In this document: one piece after another, positions 50,120-53,369 of the stretch
Numbering within the stretch: position 1 is the first letter of the stretch
Layout of the letters: each line of letters opens with the position of its first letter
Assembly (NCBI GenBank): GCA_029556545.1
Contig: JAKQEQ010000011.1
Location: 1-53,369, forward strand
Length of the DNA stretch: 53,369 nt
Origin: Candidatus Hydrogenedentota bacterium
Lineage (GTDB): Bacteria > Hydrogenedentota > Hydrogenedentia > Hydrogenedentales > JAGMZX01
Direction: 5' to 3'
Program-made: the position numbers and the translations under genes
Notes under the pieces: generated by a model
Seen by the model: only the letters and a program-made list of their open reading frames with translations
Database searches by the model: none
Told to the model about the DNA's origin: nothing

Positions 50120-50578
50120 CTAGCGTTCGGCGGCGCGTGGGCTTCCCCAATAGGGGGCCGGCCCGGTTTCGAGTGCCTCTTGCGGCGGCGTCCCGTGTTC
50201 CGGGGCCACCACAACACTGTCAATGTTGGTGAATACGAGTTCCTCCGTGTCGGTCAGCGGCGCCGCCGTGATGACCGTGCGCTTCGACACGTTCACGACG
50301 AAAGCCACGTGGTCCATCAGGAGGAGCGACTCGCGCGCGCCTTTCGCCGCGGCCAGGTCCAGCAGCCGCCCGAGGCAGGCTTCCTGGGCCGGGGTCAGGC
50401 GGATGGCGCGCTGGGCAAGACGCTCGGTCGCGTGCGCCGAAAAGCGCACGGGCGCCTCGCGCTCAAGTTCCCGCTCGAACACCGCCGCGAACGACGTTGT
50501 CGAGGGCGACGTTGCGCGCGCGGGCGCAGGGGGCGTCAAGCCGGCGTGCGGCAGGACACGCGAGACATGCAGGCTCAT
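50120..50578 (-). CDS. Flagellar operon protein of the TIGR02530 family
   Basis: 152 aa. VRFSAHATERLAQRAIRLT, LAAAKGARESLLLMDHVAFV and VNVSKRTVITA are the signature blocks of the TIGR02530 'flagellar operon protein', found between flgD and flgE in spirochaete, Firmicutes and related operons. Its role is not established; the first motif may bind hook cap or hook protein. The ATG overlaps the flgD stop (ATGA), so translation is coupled. A ~40-residue Pro/Ala-rich N-terminus and an acidic, Pro-rich tail flank the domain. Confidence 0.85.
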   Translation of the reverse strand: MSLHVSRVLPHAGLTPPAPARATSPSTTSFAAVFERELEREAPVRFSAHATERLAQRAIRLTPAQEACLGRLLDLAAAKGARESLLLMDHVAFVVNVSKRTVITAAPLTDTEELVFTNIDSVVVAPEHGTPPQEALETGPAPYWGSPRAAER

Positions 50579-51192
50579 GACGCGTCTCCCGGAACGGGTT
50601 CCTCGACCGGCGATTCAGGCGGCGCCTGGTCGCCGATGAGCATGACGCCCGTCATAGGCAGCGGCTCGCCGTCCACGGTCAGCACCACGATGCTGCCCAC
50701 GAGCGCGACCGACTCGACAATGCCCTTCACTTCGTCGCCCGAAAGATTCAAACCCTCGACGTAGCGTCCGATCATCCCTTGCGCGGAGATGAAATTGAGC
50801 TGATCGATATTGCCGGTCAGGAATTCCACCTGGTACGCGAGGTCCTGGAAGCTGGTGTTGAGGTTATTCATCTGTTCGAGCGCGGTGAACTGCGCCAACT
50901 GCGCGAGCATGTCCGTGTTGTCCATCGGATCAAGCGGGTCCTGGTTGCGGATTTGTTCCATCAACAAGCGTAGGAACATGTCCGTCCCCAGGCCGCCGGT
51001 TTCCGCCGTCGCGGACGTGGACAGCGCCTTGGCCCCGTCGGCCTTGGCTGTTGTCGCGGGCGTCACGGCCTGGTGTCCTAATAGCCGCGTCCGCAGCGTC
51101 GCCGTGATCTGTTGGACCGCGGCCTGCCGCTGCGTGCGCGAGGGCGTCAGGTTGCCGAAGCCGTTTGCCTTGTACAGGCCCACGATGTTCAT
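50575..51192 (-). CDS. flgD: Flagellar hook-capping protein FlgD
   Basis: 205 aa from the ATG at 51192, with GGGAGA 8 nt upstream. The FlgD N-terminal block DMFLRLLMEQIRNQDPLDPM with DNTDMLAQLAQFTALEQMNN is unmistakable, and a short beta-rich tail (GMIGRYVEGLNLSGDEVKGI) follows. FlgD caps the growing hook. The protein is short for the family and lacks a clear C-terminal FLG-Ig domain, as in some spirochaete homologues. A repeat-filled 164-bp gap separates it from fliK. Confidence 0.93.
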   Translation of the reverse strand: MNIVGLYKANGFGNLTPSRTQRQAAVQQITATLRTRLLGHQAVTPATTAKADGAKALSTSATAETGGLGTDMFLRLLMEQIRNQDPLDPMDNTDMLAQLAQFTALEQMNNLNTSFQDLAYQVEFLTGNIDQLNFISAQGMIGRYVEGLNLSGDEVKGIVESVALVGSIVVLTVDGEPLPMTGVMLIGDQAPPESPVEEPVPGDAS

Positions 51193-51224
51193 GTTGAATT
51201 CTCCCATAGGTCTTGTTTCGTCCC

Positions 51225-51350
51225 GCTCAGGAGCGGGGGCATTCTGCCCCCGATGTGGGGCGGGACGCCTGGGACCGATCCGACCGATCCGACTGATCCG
51301 ACCGATCCGTCATCTTGCCCCCGGTGTGGGGCGGGACGCCCCACCTCCTG
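51225..51350. repeat. Repeat cluster between fliK and flgD, with a GATCCGACC minisatellite
   Basis: Two GGGGGCATnnTGCCCCC / TGTGGGGCGGGACGCC units (51230-51270 and 51311-51346) enclose a 9-bp tandem, GATCCGACC and variants, about 51276-51310. These units match those at 8619 and 8960. Confidence 0.75.
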
Positions 51351-51356
51351 GTGCGT

Positions 51357-52784
51357 TCATACGAACACGTCCACGGCCCCGTAGTGCCGCGCCACGCGAC
51401 GGGTCGGCCCGTCGTCCGCGGCGACCTGGCCGAGACGCCACGGGCGATACAGCCCGGCGGACCGCGATAACGCGAGCGTGCGCTGCGTTTCGCCGTCGTT
51501 CGCCCGTTGCTGTCCGCCATGCCGCGCCAGTTCCGCCGCCACCTCGATGTTGCACACGTCGATCCCTTCGCGCTGCAAGGCCTCGCGAAGCGTCTGGGCC
51601 TGGGCCTCCAACACGCCACGCACCATGGGATTGGCGGACGCAAGCCGAACAGCGAGCCCGTTGGCGGCCGTGTGGACCTCGATGCGCATCTCGCCCAGCG
51701 ACTCCGGGATCAGCCGCACCGTCAGCGAACTCTCGTCGCGGCCCGTCAGGTACCGGATCGAGCGCGCCGCCTGGTTGGCCAAGGCTTCCGTCATGGACTG
51801 TCGCATGGGCTGCGCAGCGTCGGCGAGACGCGCGGGCGGCGCGTTCGCGATGCGATCCAACCCCGCCGCGGGGGACGGCGGCATCGCGGACGGTCCGTTC
51901 GCGACGGGCCGATTCGCTTCCGGCGTGACCGTGTCGCCGATGGCTGCCTTGCCCTTCTCGGGGCTCGATGCGGCGTCCGACGCGGCGACGAGGAACACGC
52001 GCAAGGCCGTGCCCCCCGCTTCCGACGCATCGGAATCCGCAGCCGCCGGGACCATGTCGGGGAACGGGATTCCCTGACCGCGCGCGGCCACGGCTTCCAC
52101 CGCGACCACGGCATCCGGCCGCTGAACCAGACCATCGGCGGCCATTCGCGGCGTTTGTCGCTCGACCGCCTGCCGCGCCTGGGCCGCCGCTCGGAGCAAC
52201 GCCCGCAGACCGTCTTCCAGCGTCGTTGGGGCCGTGTTCCCGACCGGGCTGCCGCCGGACTCGACCGTCTGCTGGTTTGCGGAACTTTCCGGTAGGATCG
52301 CCGGGTCTGCGATCTCGCGAACTTGGTGCGAGGCGGACCCGGACGCCGCCGGAAGCCCCTCGGCGGCAACGGGCGGACCAGGGGCACCGGGTTGCCCGGC
52401 CTCCTGACCGTCGGTGGGCGCCTGCGGTTGCGTGGCGAAGAGGGCCCACGCGGGCGCTTCCAGCGTCGGCATGGTCGCCGGGCCGGGAACCCCCATGAGC
52501 AGCGCGATTTGGGCCTCCAACAAGCGCAGCAGCGCTTCATCGCCGACTGCCGCTTCCTCGGCGTCTTGCGCCGCCGCTTCCGCCAGACGCCGTGCAAGGG
52601 CGTCCAGTACGGCCTGCGCATCCACGGCGAAGCCGGTCGGCGGTTCGGCAAGGTTGCCTGCCTCGGCCAAGGCCCGCAGGAAGGTCGCCGCGTCCGCCGG
52701 TGCCGTCGCGTTCGGGCTTGTCGCTTGGAGCGGCGGCCCGGTCGCGGGCGCGGCGCCCAGCATTTCAAGAAACTGCATGGTCAT
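51357..52784 (-). CDS. fliK: Flagellar hook-length control protein FliK
   Basis: 475 aa. A long low-complexity Ala/Pro/Glu-rich N-terminal region (about 1-350) with a Gln-, Ala-rich ruler-like composition is followed by the conserved Flg_hook domain: SLTVRLIPESLGEMRIEVHT, GLAVRLASANPMVRGVLEAQ and LREALQREGIDVCNIEV. FliK measures hook length and triggers the switch in export specificity. AAGGAGGTGATT lies upstream of the ATG at 52784, an unusually strong ribosome binding site. Its place before flgD is standard. Confidence 0.88.
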   Translation of the reverse strand: MTMQFLEMLGAAPATGPPLQATSPNATAPADAATFLRALAEAGNLAEPPTGFAVDAQAVLDALARRLAEAAAQDAEEAAVGDEALLRLLEAQIALLMGVPGPATMPTLEAPAWALFATQPQAPTDGQEAGQPGAPGPPVAAEGLPAASGSASHQVREIADPAILPESSANQQTVESGGSPVGNTAPTTLEDGLRALLRAAAQARQAVERQTPRMAADGLVQRPDAVVAVEAVAARGQGIPFPDMVPAAADSDASEAGGTALRVFLVAASDAASSPEKGKAAIGDTVTPEANRPVANGPSAMPPSPAAGLDRIANAPPARLADAAQPMRQSMTEALANQAARSIRYLTGRDESSLTVRLIPESLGEMRIEVHTAANGLAVRLASANPMVRGVLEAQAQTLREALQREGIDVCNIEVAAELARHGGQQRANDGETQRTLALSRSAGLYRPWRLGQVAADDGPTRRVARHYGAVDVFV

Positions 52785-52821
52785 GCATAATCACCTCCTT
52801 TCATATGGAGTAAAATAGGAC

Positions 52822-52845
52822 ACATAGGTCTTAGACGACCTATGT
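52822..52845. promoter_or_regulatory. Perfect ACATAGGTC/GACCTATGT hairpin between motE and fliK
   Basis: Nine-base arms flank a TTAGAC loop, 35 bp after the motE stop and 38 bp upstream of the fliK start. It has no T-tract, so an operator, transcript-processing site or attenuator is as likely as a terminator. Confidence 0.4.
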
Positions 52846-52879
52846 AGTGGGGCAAAATCAGGCGGGGCTCGGACCGTGC

Positions 52880-53369
52880 TTACAGGGGCGGTTCCTGGAG
52901 GAGACGCAGGATGCGCACCGCCTCGTCAGGCGCGACTTGCTCGACGATTTTCGCGCGCTGTTTGTCTTTGACCAGCCTCAGGATGGCGGCCGCTTCCTCG
53001 GCGGGCAGGCCCTGGAGGCGCTCCGCGGCCTTTTTCGGGTCCATCAATTCGAGCGTGGTTGCGGCGGTCTGTCGCCGCACCTGTTCCTCGGCGTCGCTCT
53101 GCTCGAGCGCGCCCTTTATTTCCTTGAGGCGGTCCTCGATCACGCCCTGGAGTTGCAGCAGCTCGGCGTTACGCCGCTCGAACTCCGTTTCCCGCCGTTT
53201 CAGGTCGGCCTCCCGCTGGGCCAGGGCCGACTCGCGCTCGTTCAGCATCCGCGCTAACCCGCTGAGGTCGTCCCGTTGCGTCCCGCTTGCCTGGGCGGGG
53301 GCCGATTCGGGTGCGCGCCCTATCACGCGGCCCAAGTTCTCGGCGGTCAGCAGGCCGGTGGCGGCCATG
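52880..53369 (-). CDS. motE: MotE-like MgtE-N domain flagellar protein (N-terminus beyond window)
   Basis: The frame is open to the right edge; at least 163 codons are visible. A coiled coil (LNERESALAQREADLKRRET, RNAELLQLQGVIEDRLKEIK) is followed by an MgtE-N-like helical bundle (ELMDPKKAAERLQGLPAEEA, AAILRLVKDKQRAKIVEQVA). This matches MotE, the periplasmic chaperone of MotC-type stators, and the MgtE intracellular N-domain proteins often located before fliK. A Met codon sits at the edge, but the expected signal anchor is missing, so the true start is probably outside. Confidence 0.7.
   Translation of the reverse strand, partial: MAATGLLTAENLGRVIGRAPESAPAQASGTQRDDLSGLARMLNERESALAQREADLKRRETEFERRNAELLQLQGVIEDRLKEIKGALEQSDAEEQVRRQTAATTLELMDPKKAAERLQGLPAEEAAAILRLVKDKQRAKIVEQVAPDEAVRILRLLQEPPL

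Noticed and set aside
1-53369. tRNA, rRNA, prophage or biosynthetic gene cluster
   Set aside because: No tRNA cloverleaf signatures, rRNA blocks, integrase, capsid or synthase genes were recognised by reading. A tRNAscan or Rfam search could still find small RNAs I missed.

Overview
The window is GC-rich, densely coded bacterial DNA. Two secreted proteins carry long (Glu-Gly)n linkers and share an unusual paired C-terminal module. A third has FG-GAP/Ig-like repeats, and a fourth is a small dockerin-like protein. This style of secretome, together with a flagellar operon, Tol-Pal lipoproteins, DUF1573 and DUF5107 proteins and intergenic palindromic repeats, suggests an uncultivated Planctomycetes/Verrucomicrobia-type lineage. 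Candidatus Hydrogenedentes (Hydrogenedentota) is my best guess; it is an inference from protein style, with no marker gene in the window to confirm it.

Layout. 1-6.7 kb (minus strand): three exported proteins, namely an FG-GAP/Ig protein cut by the window edge, an 861-aa EF-hand/(EG)n protein with a duplicated module, and a dockerin-like protein. 6.8-8.9 kb: an FAD-linked oxidase whose reading frame has absorbed a block of intergenic repeats, then an orphan YgiT-type zinc-finger protein. 9.2-14.3 kb (minus): a sugar ABC transporter operon (binding lipoprotein, ATPase, membrane-anchored coiled-coil protein, permease). 14.6-19.9 kb: a DUF5107-TPR protein facing a six-hairpin glycosidase-like protein. 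20.2-21.6 kb: tatC-tatB. 22.2-25.0 kb: a second (EG)n protein with Ig-like, LRR, P-domain and terminal modules. 25.2-26.7 kb: pal-cpoB, closed by a strong terminator. 26.8-30.8 kb: a likely operon of a BadF/GlcNAc-kinase-like protein, a DUF1573 protein, a zinc-ribbon protein and a UDP-sugar pyrophosphorylase. 30.9-34.6 kb (minus): a glycoside-hydrolase-like protein, a sigma-54 response regulator and a Cys-rich protein. 34.7-36.7 kb: a secreted SAM-hydroxide-adenosyltransferase/emfourin-like fusion and an endonuclease-III-like protein. 36.7-38.9 kb: a decayed RAYT transposase, a radical SAM gene and a MITE-like element. 38.9-43.7 kb: Dabb and PEP-hydrolase-family genes, a REC-PAS-GGDEF regulator and an EF-G paralogue. 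44-53.4 kb (minus): a small anchored protein and a flagellar operon in the order motE-fliK-flgD-(TIGR02530)-flgE-motA-motB-fliL-fliN-fliO-fliP.

Together the genes describe a motile, diderm-type cell that exports large calcium-binding or adhesive proteins and glycosidases and imports sugars through an Rbs-type transporter. The strongest leads for something undescribed are: (1) a ~200-aa module found twice in the protein at 3.5-6.1 kb and once, diverged, in the protein at 22.2-25.0 kb; (2) the shared paired C-terminal tag; (3) the exported SAM-hydrolase/emfourin-like fusion with an internal ribosome binding site; and (4) mobile intergenic repeats, including an in-frame insertion into a coding region and a 429-bp element with perfect 15-bp inverted ends. 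No CRISPR array, rRNA or tRNA was recognised.
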